From: a virus
Virus record (IMG/VR): IMGVR_UViG_3300002132_000088
Location: 1-21,892 of that record
Length of the DNA: 21,892 nt
Reading direction: 5' to 3' (one strand)
The notes under the pieces are model-generated. The model made no database searches, was not told the origin of the DNA, and was given only the letters and a program-made list of their open reading frames with translations. Of the stretch, positions 1 to 5,849 are shown piece after piece. How positions within the stretch are numbered: the stretch's first letter is position 1; each line of letters starts with the position of its first letter. Made by a program: the position numbers and the translations under genes.

Positions 1-243
1 GCAGCAGACATCAACGGTGTTACACCATCAACAGAAACTATTGCCAGTGGTGAATATCCAATTAGTCGTCCACTGTACTTCTATGTAAAAAATGCACACC
101 TAGATGATATTCCAGGTATGCGTGAATACATTGAGTTTTTCTTGTCAGACGATATGGCAGGACCAGATGGCCCACTAGCAACATACGGTCTTGTTAGTGA
201 TCCAGAACTAGCAGCAACACAAGCAATCGTTGCTGGGTTCTAG
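1..243 (+). CDS. pstS: PstS-like phosphate-binding protein, 3' end only
   Basis: The reading frame is open from the first base and ends at TAG 241-243, leaving 80 residues of the C-terminus. The segment YPISRPLYFYVKNAH followed by IPGMREYIEFFLS and a closing GLV matches the C-terminal lobe of periplasmic phosphate-binding proteins of the PstS family, which feed phosphate to the PstCAB transporter. Phage-borne pstS is well known in marine T4-like phages, where it is thought to sustain phosphate uptake during infection. A strong hairpin terminator follows directly. The start, signal peptide and N-lobe lie outside the window, so completeness cannot be judged. Confidence 0.85.
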   Translation, partial: AADINGVTPSTETIASGEYPISRPLYFYVKNAHLDDIPGMREYIEFFLSDDMAGPDGPLATYGLVSDPELAATQAIVAGF

Positions 244-280
244 TGTTTGAATTCTTAGATCGATTTACACAGTTATATTT

Positions 281-306
281 GAAAAAGCCCTTTGCGGGGC
301 TTTTTC
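281..306. terminator. Bidirectional hairpin terminator between pstS and terC
   Basis: GAAAAAGCCC (281-290) pairs perfectly with GGGCTTTTTC (297-306) around a 6-nt loop. The A-rich and T-rich arm ends give a U-tract in either direction, so it can end both the rightward pstS transcript and the leftward terC transcript, whose stop codon lies 6 bases away. Confidence 0.9.
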
Positions 307-311
307 TTTTA

Positions 312-989
312 TTATAATCTAGGTTTTAAATGTAGTTTTGCTCTGTTGTATTGCCTTGCAGTAATAACAACTGCCACAGCCCACGGAACTATTTTAAGTA
401 TAGTAGGATCTAGCATAGCCCACCAGTTGGCCATTAGTGGCTCTTTGATAGCCATCATGCCTGCTACTAGGAATAATACAAAGCTACCTAAGAACACAGT
501 GTCTGGAAACTTAGTTAGTATCTTGCTGACAATGCCTGCACCAAACAATATAATAGGTACTGAGATTAATAGTCCTGCAATAACTAATACAAAGTTGCCG
601 TTTGCAGCCGCTGCAATGCCCAGAGCATTGTCTATGCCCATAACAGCATCAGCAACTAGGATAGTACTAATAGCTGACCAAAATGTATCAGCGGCTTTGA
701 CATCGTGTTCCTCATTATTAAATGCCAGCTTCCATCCAATCCATATCAGTGCAGCAGCACCTATAATTCGCAGTCCTGGAATCATTAACAGGTAAGTTAA
801 TGCTGCAACACTTACAAAGCGAATTGCCACAGCACCGAAGCTGCCCCAAAAGATAGCCTTCCTGCGTAGATGTACGGGTAGTTTGTTAGCAGCCATTCCG
901 ATAACTAGAGCGTTATCACCTGCTAATACGATGTCTATCAATATGATAGCTAAAAAAGCCCACAGGGCTTGGAGCGTGAAGAGTTCCAT
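312..989 (-). CDS. terC: TerC-family integral membrane protein
   Basis: 225 residues, about seven hydrophobic segments. The family signature appears twice, as expected for the internally duplicated TerC fold: LAGDNALVIGMAA near residues 22-34 (with D19 and D25) and MGIDNALGIAAAA in the second half. The length is normal for short TerC/YjbE-type proteins. Family members are linked to tellurite resistance and, for Alx and Bacillus TerC-type proteins, to Mn2+ export. The ATG at 989 is preceded by AAGGAAA, a good ribosome binding site. It lies downstream of the HAD gene on the same strand, with a candidate late octamer (1100-1107) between. TerC is a host-type gene and unusual in a phage; a role in metal homeostasis during infection is inference. 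Confidence 0.85.
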   Translation of the reverse strand: MELFTLQALWAFLAIILIDIVLAGDNALVIGMAANKLPVHLRRKAIFWGSFGAVAIRFVSVAALTYLLMIPGLRIIGAAALIWIGWKLAFNNEEHDVKAADTFWSAISTILVADAVMGIDNALGIAAAANGNFVLVIAGLLISVPIILFGAGIVSKILTKFPDTVFLGSFVLFLVAGMMAIKEPLMANWWAMLDPTILKIVPWAVAVVITARQYNRAKLHLKPRL

Positions 990-1065
990 AAGTTTCCTTA
1001 AACGTTATGGTCTCACTTCTTTGTCTATGCACCGGATATTTGTATATCGTGTTGACGGCACATAA

Positions 1066-1083
1066 AACTAGCACCCGCTAGTT
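1066..1083 (-). terminator. Weak hairpin terminator after the HAD gene
   Basis: Read on the minus strand, AACTAGC, loop GGGT, GCTAGTT form a 7-bp stem that runs into TTTTA. It lies 20 bases past the HAD stop codon and upstream of terC. The stem is AT-rich and the T-run short, so termination is probably partial. Confidence 0.45.
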
Positions 1084-1099
1084 AGTTACTCCCCGCGAG

Positions 1100-1107
1100 T
1101 ATTTATG
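1100..1107 (-). promoter_or_regulatory. Candidate T4-type late promoter (CATAAATA) for terC
   Basis: CATAAATA on the minus strand matches the late octamer seen upstream of many plus-strand genes here. It overlaps the end of the HAD gene and lies 110 bases before the terC ATG, farther than most other copies, so support is moderate. Confidence 0.45.
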
Positions 1108-1681
1108 CTACGATTAGATCGTATAATTCTTTCCAGTTCTTAACTACTGGATACTCGCATTCGTGGTGCATGTTGTGTCCGTGTTCAATAAGAATACTTT
1201 TCAACCCTAGTTCATGTCCACAGTCAGCATTTAGGGGCTTGTCTTCAATCCAATACATGCCGCTGTCTTTGTAGGGTGCAAGTGCATCGTCTTTGTCTGC
1301 GCCAGTGTCTAAACAGATAATTGTTTCGATAGCATTGCCAAAGATCTTACGTAGATTCATTTCACGTAGTTTCTGCGCATTCCTGTCTAAACTCAAGCTG
1401 GTAATAACACGGAACTGATAGCCGTGTTCTTCGTGCAGTCTTTTAACATAAAAAGCGCTGTCACGCAATGCAGGCAGGAAGCCAACTGCTGCCGATTCGT
1501 TAAAAGTCTTAACAACTTTTTTGGAATCCTTTTCTTCTAGTTCGTTGTAGTGATGATGTAGATAATAACTTTTCTTATTATCAGCTGTGAGTGTGTATCC
1601 ACGTTCTTGCATCCAAACTGAGAATGCCCATTCCCAATCCAAAAGTACACCGTCTGCGTCTGTGAGTATTAGTTTATTCAT
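1103..1681 (-). CDS. HAD-superfamily hydrolase (possible nucleotidase/phosphatase)
   Basis: 192 residues from the chosen ATG. Motif I is LTDADGVLLDW (nucleophile D8, acid D10), motif II is the Ser/Thr in VITSLSLD, a lysine sits in the DKDDAL region, and WIEDKPLNADCG supplies the motif IV acid. These are the four parts of the haloacid dehalogenase fold, most like small phage and bacterial 5'-deoxynucleotidase-type members. The substrate cannot be read from the sequence. I choose ATG 1681 because it has a GAAAGAG ribosome binding site; an in-frame ATG at 1696 would add five residues but lacks one. A sigma70-like promoter lies just upstream, suggesting early expression. Confidence 0.75.
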   Translation of the reverse strand: MNKLILTDADGVLLDWEWAFSVWMQERGYTLTADNKKSYYLHHHYNELEEKDSKKVVKTFNESAAVGFLPALRDSAFYVKRLHEEHGYQFRVITSLSLDRNAQKLREMNLRKIFGNAIETIICLDTGADKDDALAPYKDSGMYWIEDKPLNADCGHELGLKSILIEHGHNMHHECEYPVVKNWKELYDLIVA

Positions 1682-1715
1682 TATTCGCTCTTTCATTGTT
1701 TCATTTTACTTTATA

Positions 1716-1744
1716 AGTATACACTCATAAAATGGACTTGTCAA
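1716..1744 (-). promoter_or_regulatory. Sigma70-type promoter for the HAD gene
   Basis: On the minus strand TTGACA (1739-1744), a 17-bp spacer and TATACT (1716-1721). A perfect -35 and optimal spacing suggest host RNA polymerase reads it early in infection. It faces away from the promoter at 1759-1787. Confidence 0.8.
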
Positions 1745-1758
1745 CCTCATCTTTATAC

Positions 1759-1787
1759 TTGACATTTGTAAAAACTCGTGCTATATT
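1759..1787 (+). promoter_or_regulatory. Sigma70-type promoter for the 1811 gene
   Basis: TTGACA (1759-1764), a 17-bp spacer and TATATT (1782-1787). The start point falls near 1794, giving a leader of about 17 nt that holds the AAGGAAAAA ribosome binding site before ATG 1811. Confidence 0.8.
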
Positions 1788-1810
1788 ATATACATGGTAA
1801 GGAAAAAGAT

Positions 1811-2542
1811 ATGTCCAAAGTTATTATAGTTGAATCAAAAAACGGAGCAGACAACGTCGACAAGAGTCGTCAAGCAACCAATGTTTCAAATTTAAATGAA
1901 GATAGAAAGCAGTGGCAAAAGATTGTCAATGGTGATGCTAAAAGCAAAGTGATCCCTACATTGTTAAGCAGACTGGAAAAGAATTATGAATACTATGGCT
2001 TCGCACAGAAAGAAGACATTGATTTTCCTGCTGTTCAAAAGCTAGCAAAAGCCTACATTGATGCTGATGCTTGGTTGCAGATAAACTACTGCCGTGACAG
2101 CACTAGACAAAGCATCGACGAAAGCGTACAGACTGCTACTATTAAAGAGTATGTAAACGATACATTTACAAGCATACCCAACGGCAAAGAAGTTCCATTC
2201 AACGGAACGATTGTTTCTAAGAAAGAAGCCAATGGATTAAATGGAAAACAGGTTAAAGCTAGAAGCGTAGATGCTGTTGGCCAGATTAACGATCGCAACG
2301 TAAAGATATTTCAAAAGTATTCTAAAGTCTCAGGCAGTGGGCAGTCGCATCAAACACTAGAAACACAGAATTGGCTAGAAGAGGTACTAAAGATCAACGA
2401 CGACACTATGATCTTTGTTGCACAGTTAGATGGCGCAGAGGCAGAAAGCCACATACCTGAACTACGTAAGCTAATAGCTGATACAGACAATGTCTTTGTT
2501 GGCAACAGCGAAGAAGTAATTGACTGGTTGAACTCGCACTAA
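1811..2542 (+). CDS. Unrecognised early protein upstream of the DNA methyltransferase
   Basis: 243 residues, mostly charged and polar, with no signal peptide or membrane segment. The start is ATG 1811, preceded by AAGGAAAAA; an upstream GTG at 1778 in the same frame lies inside the promoter and is not used. I do not recognise a family. The C-terminal third alternates hydrophobic strands and acidic helices (DDTMIFVAQLDGAE, then NVFVGNSEEVIDWL), suggesting a small alpha/beta domain. It reads toward the methyltransferase, 61 bases away, so it may work with it, for example as a restriction or specificity partner. No PD-(D/E)XK or HNH motif is clear, so this remains a guess from position. Confidence 0.8.
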   Translation: MSKVIIVESKNGADNVDKSRQATNVSNLNEDRKQWQKIVNGDAKSKVIPTLLSRLEKNYEYYGFAQKEDIDFPAVQKLAKAYIDADAWLQINYCRDSTRQSIDESVQTATIKEYVNDTFTSIPNGKEVPFNGTIVSKKEANGLNGKQVKARSVDAVGQINDRNVKIFQKYSKVSGSGQSHQTLETQNWLEEVLKINDDTMIFVAQLDGAEAESHIPELRKLIADTDNVFVGNSEEVIDWLNSH

Positions 2543-2545
2543 ATA
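2538..2545 (+). promoter_or_regulatory. Late promoter octamer ACTAAATA before the methyltransferase
   Basis: ACTAAATA overlaps the stop codon of the upstream gene and lies 58 bases before the methyltransferase ATG. It is identical to the octamers at 7763 and 17750, so it may give late expression in addition to early readthrough. Confidence 0.5.
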
Positions 2546-2603
2546 AAATCACTACCAACTTGCTGAAAACGCCATGGTAGTTAAACTGAAAAAGGAATTA
2601 AGA

Positions 2604-3602
2604 ATGAGCTATGAACTTCACTTAGAAGACTGTATCGATTGGATGAACTCCCAAGCAGAGGCATCAATTGAATGTATTATTACAAGTCCCCCATACAACC
2701 TAGACATCAAATATGGCAAGTACCAAGACGGCATGCCACGTGACAGCTATCTTAAATGGCTGAACGATGTTGCTGTGGCAATGAAACGAGTCCTAACAAC
2801 AGACGGACAATTGTTTCTCAACGTAGGCTATTCGAATATCGATCCTTGGGTAGCCATGGACGTTGCCCAGGTGTTCCGACAAGTGTTTGTCCTACAGAAT
2901 AACTTTACTTGGGTCAAGCATATTGCAGTAAATGATCAAGGGCACGGACAGTACAAGCCCATTGCCAGTGATCGGTTCTCTAGTGCAACAACTGAAAGCA
3001 TCTTCCACTTTACTAAAAAGGGTGATGTCAAAGTTGATAGGCTTTCTATCGGACAACGGAACAAAGCAGAAGGATACAAGTACCCCGAACTGTACTCTGA
3101 GAACCGGCACATTGCAACATATCGTCGCAAGGTATCACGCAAGCTAGGATTCACGAACTGGACTAACTTACAAGCTAATGCTACAGACAAACAAAAAACA
3201 GAGTTTGATACTATTCTAGCAACTCAACTAAAAGCTAATCCTTATGATCCTGACAAAAAGAAATGTATCGGCAATGCTTGGTACATTCCTTACACACCTA
3301 CTTCAAAGTTAGCTAAAGAAATGGGTGCAGAGAATGATTCCGGAACTAGGGAGAAAGGTCGCGGCGGCCACCCTGCAACTTTCCCAGAAGGCCTGTCTGC
3401 ACAGTGCATACGCTATTCCGGTATTGAAGAAGGTTCTAAAGTATACGACCCGTTCATTGGAACCGGTACTACTATAATTTCCGCATTGAAATTGGGTATG
3501 AAGGGCGTTGGAACTGATATTGATCAGTCCTACTTAGACTTTGCCACTGCTAGAATATCTGGCGCAGTAAAAGAGCTGGCTATCACTAACTTGTTTGATT
3601 AA
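2604..3602 (+). CDS. Beta-class DNA amino-methyltransferase
   Basis: 332 residues. The catalytic motif IV TSPPYNL (27-33) comes before the SAM-binding motif I DPFIGTGTT (282-290), the motif order of beta-class exocyclic amino methyltransferases. A target-recognition region lies between. SPPY is commonest in N4-cytosine enzymes but also occurs in N6-adenine ones, so the methylated base is undecided. ATG 2604 is preceded by AAAGGAATTAAGA; an in-frame ATG at 2574 would add ten residues without a ribosome binding site. Phage enzymes of this type usually protect phage DNA from host restriction or alter expression. Full length and intact. A bidirectional terminator follows. Confidence 0.9.
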   Translation: MSYELHLEDCIDWMNSQAEASIECIITSPPYNLDIKYGKYQDGMPRDSYLKWLNDVAVAMKRVLTTDGQLFLNVGYSNIDPWVAMDVAQVFRQVFVLQNNFTWVKHIAVNDQGHGQYKPIASDRFSSATTESIFHFTKKGDVKVDRLSIGQRNKAEGYKYPELYSENRHIATYRRKVSRKLGFTNWTNLQANATDKQKTEFDTILATQLKANPYDPDKKKCIGNAWYIPYTPTSKLAKEMGAENDSGTREKGRGGHPATFPEGLSAQCIRYSGIEEGSKVYDPFIGTGTTIISALKLGMKGVGTDIDQSYLDFATARISGAVKELAITNLFD

Positions 3603-3620
3603 TACTAATTTTAGATAAAC

Positions 3621-3645
3621 GAAAAGGGTCACAAGGACCCTTTTC
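3621..3645. terminator. Bidirectional hairpin terminator
   Basis: GAAAAGGGTC (3621-3630) pairs perfectly with GACCCTTTTC (3636-3645) around ACAAG. It separates the rightward methyltransferase from the leftward 89-residue gene and has A/T-rich arm ends usable in both directions. Confidence 0.85.
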
Positions 3646-3682
3646 TATTCTACTATTTAAATTTCCGCTATGCGGTTAATAA

Positions 3683-3952
3683 TTATTTCTTCACAGCGCC
3701 GTTGACAAATGAGTACATTTTTTCTGCTGTTTCTAGAACTTTATCTAGTCCTGGAAATTCTGGCATGCTAACTGTATTAACAATTTGACCAGTCTTCTCA
3801 TCACGAGTAGCAGTCATTTCCCAACCTGCAAATTTAGATTGGAAGTCGTCTTGTACTAGGCTTTTTGCCATGCCCAAGATGTCTGTACGGATTTCGTAGC
3901 CGTTTTTATTAAATTTAACTTCTGGAAGTTTTGGTGTTTCGAAATTTGACAT
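3683..3952 (-). CDS. Small conserved-looking phage protein, 89 aa, function unknown
   Basis: 89 residues, soluble, with a proline-rich start (MSNFETPKLPEVKF) and a helical C-terminus ending in basic residues. Pattern: an extended N-terminus, a predicted beta-hairpin around GWEMTATRDEKTGQIV and an amphipathic helix. I do not recognise a family. It has a strong Shine-Dalgarno (CAGGAG, 7 nt from ATG) and a near-consensus sigma70-type promoter, so it is likely made early and in quantity. A hairpin sits at the predicted 5' end of its mRNA. It lies between the alpha/beta hydrolase gene and the shared terminator. Confidence 0.8.
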   Translation of the reverse strand: MSNFETPKLPEVKFNKNGYEIRTDILGMAKSLVQDDFQSKFAGWEMTATRDEKTGQIVNTVSMPEFPGLDKVLETAEKMYSFVNGAVKK

Positions 3953-3983
3953 AATAATCTCCTGTGTGTTTAATGTCTGTGTT

Positions 3984-4010
3984 TACATAGGTACTTCTTT
4001 TCCCTATGTA
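3984..4010 (-). promoter_or_regulatory. Inverted repeat at the mRNA 5' end of the 89-aa gene
   Basis: TACATAGG (3984-3991) and CCTATGTA (4003-4010) form a perfect 8-bp inverted repeat with an 11-nt centre. The predicted start site of the leftward promoter falls near 4006, so the repeat is either an operator on the initiation region or a 5' stabilising hairpin. Confidence 0.55.
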
Positions 4011-4012
4011 CT

Positions 4013-4041
4013 ATTATATATGCCTAGTCCTCACAAGTCAA
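4013..4041 (-). promoter_or_regulatory. Sigma70-type promoter for the 89-aa gene
   Basis: On the minus strand TTGACT (4036-4041), 17-bp spacer, TATAAT (4013-4018). The -35 box begins one base past the hydrolase stop codon. Confidence 0.8.
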
Positions 4042-4042
4042 C

Positions 4043-4618
4043 TTATTTCTGAAACGTTGATAACCGTTCTTGAATAAGCTCAACCACTACGTCACTAAGC
4101 ACTACTTCATAGTGGTTGCAATCTACTTCTACTAGTTCCATATCAGCATGGTGTCGCTGACTAGAAATAGTGACTACTCCGTCATTAGCAGCTAACATAA
4201 AAGGACTTTGACCTTTTACTGTGACAATGTTAGTCCACGGATGCTGAATTTTAATCTTGTCCGCCTGACGCATCGTCCAACTGCTGGGACCTATGTCACG
4301 CATCAGTCTGCTGAACGGTAAAAAATATTGGGCATACTGTGCTACTTCAGCGCCACCATAAGGTGTGCTTAGAGTCACAGCCCCTAGCACCTGTTCGGGC
4401 ATAGCATTAGCCAGGTGTAATGCGTATATTCCACCTAGACTATGAGCTACAAATACAATATTGTCACTGTCTTTCAACTGCAACAACATGTCGTTTAGGT
4501 TATTTTCAAACCCGTTGCGACTGTCGTAATTAACGTCTATGCCGCTGCCTAGTTTGCTTCTAAGATAGTTAAAACTTTCACTAGTAGCACTAGCGCCATG
4601 TATGTACACTATTTTCAT
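4043..4618 (-). CDS. Alpha/beta hydrolase (lipase/esterase-like)
   Basis: 191 residues. The N-terminus IVYIHGAS supplies the HG oxyanion motif (H7-G8), the nucleophile elbow is AHSLGG with S60, and the likely rest of the triad is D146 in ANDGVV and H169 in CNHYEVV. These are the ordered landmarks of a serine alpha/beta hydrolase of the short lipase/esterase type. There is no signal peptide, so it should act in the cytoplasm. The substrate is unknown; host lipid, an acylated metabolite or a peptide ester are possible. It is the last gene of a minus-strand small-protein cluster, 13 bases after the preceding stop, and also has a candidate late octamer close upstream. No good Shine-Dalgarno precedes the ATG. 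Confidence 0.85.
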   Translation of the reverse strand: MKIVYIHGASATSESFNYLRSKLGSGIDVNYDSRNGFENNLNDMLLQLKDSDNIVFVAHSLGGIYALHLANAMPEQVLGAVTLSTPYGGAEVAQYAQYFLPFSRLMRDIGPSSWTMRQADKIKIQHPWTNIVTVKGQSPFMLAANDGVVTISSQRHHADMELVEVDCNHYEVVLSDVVVELIQERLSTFQK

Positions 4619-4631
4619 AGTGTATTTACAT

Positions 4632-4703
4632 TTATTTAGACTGGGGGATACCGTTTACCCAATCCCAGTCTTCATCAGTCATTGGTTGCCAGTTGCAGTT
4701 CAT
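4632..4703 (-). CDS. Possible 23-residue microprotein
   Basis: The reading frame starts at ATG 4703 in an ATGA overlap with the upstream gene and ends at TAA 4632-4634. It encodes 23 residues, Trp- and Asp-rich (three Trp). The overlap and placement within the cluster favour translation, but the size and the late octamer overlapping its end leave doubt. No family recognised. Confidence 0.4.
   Translation of the reverse strand: MNCNWQPMTDEDWDWVNGIPQSK
4633..4640 (-). promoter_or_regulatory. Candidate late octamer TCTAAATA before the hydrolase
   Basis: On the minus strand TCTAAATA ends 14 bases before the hydrolase ATG, within the spacing range of other octamers here. It overlaps the end of the 23-codon frame. 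A second partial copy, TGTAAATA at 4623-4630, is only 4 bases from the ATG. Confidence 0.45.
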
Positions 4704-4864
4704 AGCTTGACTCCAAAGGGTAATTTAGGAGTCTTGCCCAACATTAATTCATGGTAAGCCCATTGCCAATCGCGACCGTACTCGGCACGAGCAAGACGCA
4801 TAATGTCCTGCTCATACTTAGTTTCATACCCGCAAATTCTTGCAAGAATGTCGAATAGTTTCAT
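4700..4864 (-). CDS. 54-residue protein of the minus-strand small-gene cluster
   Basis: Starts at ATG 4864, overlapping the DUF1127 stop as ATGA, and ends in another ATGA at 4700-4703. The product begins MKLFDILARICGYETKYEQD, continues with a charged helical middle holding several Trp/Tyr, and ends in a Pro/Lys-rich tail. No membrane segment. The chain of start/stop overlaps on both sides strongly suggests coupled translation and a real gene. I do not recognise a family; the mid region resembles short helical host-factor mimics but that is only an impression. Confidence 0.65.
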   Translation of the reverse strand: MKLFDILARICGYETKYEQDIMRLARAEYGRDWQWAYHELMLGKTPKLPFGVKL

Positions 4865-5067
4865 GGATGCACCTCAAACAAATGATGTTTGTTTTTAAAG
4901 CTAGCCTTTGAATCAGCATATCGTTGAGTCTCTATAGCAACACGAGGAATATCTCCACGGTGCAGTCCGATGTCATTGAGTTCTTTATCGGATAAACTAC
5001 TTAGTTCTCTGAAGGTTCTGTTATAAACTGAAACAGTAGTTAAGAACTTAAAAAACTTTTTAAGCAT
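4861..5067 (-). CDS. DUF1127-domain small protein
   Basis: 68 residues. The central NRTFRELSSLSDKELNDIGL plus the following HRGDIPRVA match the DUF1127 (YjiS-like) motif: an Arg-rich helix, then L-S-D-x-E-L-x-D-I-G and an R-x-D-I pair. These small basic proteins are abundant in Alphaproteobacteria, and some have been linked to RNA turnover and phosphate or carbon metabolism. The start codon overlaps the upstream gene by 8 bases and its stop overlaps the next start as ATGA. In a phage it is likely acquired from, or mimics, a host regulator. Copies are usually about 45-75 residues, so this one is intact. Confidence 0.85.
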   Translation of the reverse strand: MLKKFFKFLTTVSVYNRTFRELSSLSDKELNDIGLHRGDIPRVAIETQRYADSKASFKNKHHLFEVHP

Positions 5068-5260
5068 TGTCTCTGCCCTTCATACTAAGCATTAGTTCTT
5101 TTGCTAAGTCATGATGACCCATCTGCGACAATGCAGCAGCAGCTCTAGCTGTACCAATTGCTTCAGTGACATCGAGAATGTTAGTGAATGTTTTGTTTGC
5201 AAAATTTGCAATTGATGCGCAAAATGCGCAATAGTATGTGTTCAACGTTGAAGTTGTCAT
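5060..5260 (-). CDS. 66-residue small protein upstream of the DUF1127 gene
   Basis: Starts at ATG 5260, preceded by AAAGGAAATAAA. A longer frame to 5380 exists, but those upstream codons fall in a GC-rich hairpin leader and have no ribosome binding site. The product begins MTTSTLNTYYCAFC and its C-terminal half, with TARAAAALSQMGHHDLAKEL, resembles the helical tails found on short alphaproteobacterial DUF1127-associated proteins. No membrane segment. First gene of the cluster, overlapping the DUF1127 gene by 8 bases. Function unknown. Confidence 0.75.
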   Translation of the reverse strand: MTTSTLNTYYCAFCASIANFANKTFTNILDVTEAIGTARAAAALSQMGHHDLAKELMLSMKGRDNA

Positions 5261-5402
5261 TTTATTTCCTTTAATGTGTGTGTGCTTTAGGGGAGCAATA
5301 CCCCGGTCTTTGCCGGCGTCAGTCTGTTTTCTGGCGTTTCCCGCGCCCCAGTCTTTCCTGGTGTCATCAGTAATAACCACTAATGGTTTCTACTAACATC
5401 TT
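5261..5402 (-). promoter_or_regulatory. Long GC-rich hairpin leader of the minus-strand cluster
   Basis: About 140 bases lie between the predicted start site and ATG 5260 and are GC-richer than the rest of the window. Three small stem-loops follow one another: CCAG/CTGG (5348-5361), CAG/CTG extending to six pairs with one mismatch on the transcribed strand (5317-5336) and CCGG/CCGG (5303-5316). The outer two have loops GAAAGA and CAAAGA on the minus strand. GGGG/CCCC (5290-5304) can compete with the last. This suggests a cis-regulatory RNA; I could not match it to a riboswitch class I know. Confidence 0.5.
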
Positions 5403-5412
5403 TATTTACCAC

Positions 5413-5441
5413 AGTATGCTGCATCTGCACGATAAAATCAA
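5413..5441 (-). promoter_or_regulatory. Sigma70-like promoter of the minus-strand small-protein cluster
   Basis: On the minus strand TTGATT (5436-5441), 17-bp spacer, CATACT (5413-5418). A late-like GGTAAATA octamer (5403-5410) sits directly downstream on the same strand. The rest of the 5261-5564 gap holds the leader and the rightward promoter at 5491-5519. Confidence 0.55.
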
Positions 5442-5490
5442 CCACTTTTTACACATATCGTCTTTGCAGTTTTTGCATGACTGATGCTTA

Positions 5491-5519
5491 TTGACTTCCT
5501 TGATATATTATGCTACACT
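5491..5519 (+). promoter_or_regulatory. Sigma70-like promoter for the 5565 operon
   Basis: TTGACT (5491-5496), 17-bp spacer, TACACT (5514-5519). It lies upstream of a late octamer for the same operon, so the operon may be read both early and late. Confidence 0.55.
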
Positions 5520-5533
5520 TGTTGTTTAATTGA

Positions 5534-5541
5534 GTTAAATA
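5534..5541 (+). promoter_or_regulatory. Late promoter octamer GTTAAATA for the 5565 operon
   Basis: GTTAAATA ends 23 bases before ATG 5565, the same spacing as the identical octamer at 9400-9407. Confidence 0.6.
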
Positions 5542-5564
5542 TACTATAAACAAATGGACGTCTA

Positions 5565-5849
5565 ATGAAATTACGCACCAGGTCAATCTTACAAGAGCTT
5601 AATGAGCTAGCAGATGTACGCAACAAAGATGCGTTAGTTGAAAGCCGCGCCACTAACATTATCAATAGTGCTATTAATCTTATCGAAAGCCTGCATAAGA
5701 ATTATACAGCAGAACAAGCAGACGAATTAGAACGCCGTTTCATCAATGCTATCCGTGGACAGGATACTGCAAAGTTTACACGTGGTATCCGCAAGATAGT
5801 AGAATCACGCAAAACTAAGAAATTATTGGAATCAAACGACAATGCATAA
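5565..5849 (+). CDS. Helical basic protein, 94 aa, function unknown
   Basis: 94 residues, rich in Arg, Lys and Glu, predicted almost wholly helical, without membrane segments. The N-terminus MKLRTRSILQELNELAD is amphipathic and resembles the head-targeting leaders of T4 internal proteins. It opens a three-gene operon and its end overlaps the nucleotidyltransferase start by 8 bases, so the products are probably made together and may interact. No family recognised. Confidence 0.8.
   Translation: MKLRTRSILQELNELADVRNKDALVESRATNIINSAINLIESLHKNYTAEQADELERRFINAIRGQDTAKFTRGIRKIVESRKTKKLLESNDNA

Noticed and set aside
292-795. A plus-strand 167-residue frame across terC.
   Set aside because: It starts in the terminator and is the antisense of the well-supported TerC gene.
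1778-1810. GTG at 1778 as an earlier start for the gene at 1811.
   Set aside because: It overlaps the -10 region of the promoter and precedes the likely transcript start; ATG 1811 has a clear ribosome binding site.
5261-5380. A 106-residue version of the 66-residue protein starting at 5380.
   Set aside because: The extra codons lie in the hairpin leader, have no ribosome binding site, and ATG 5260 is preceded by AAAGGAAA.
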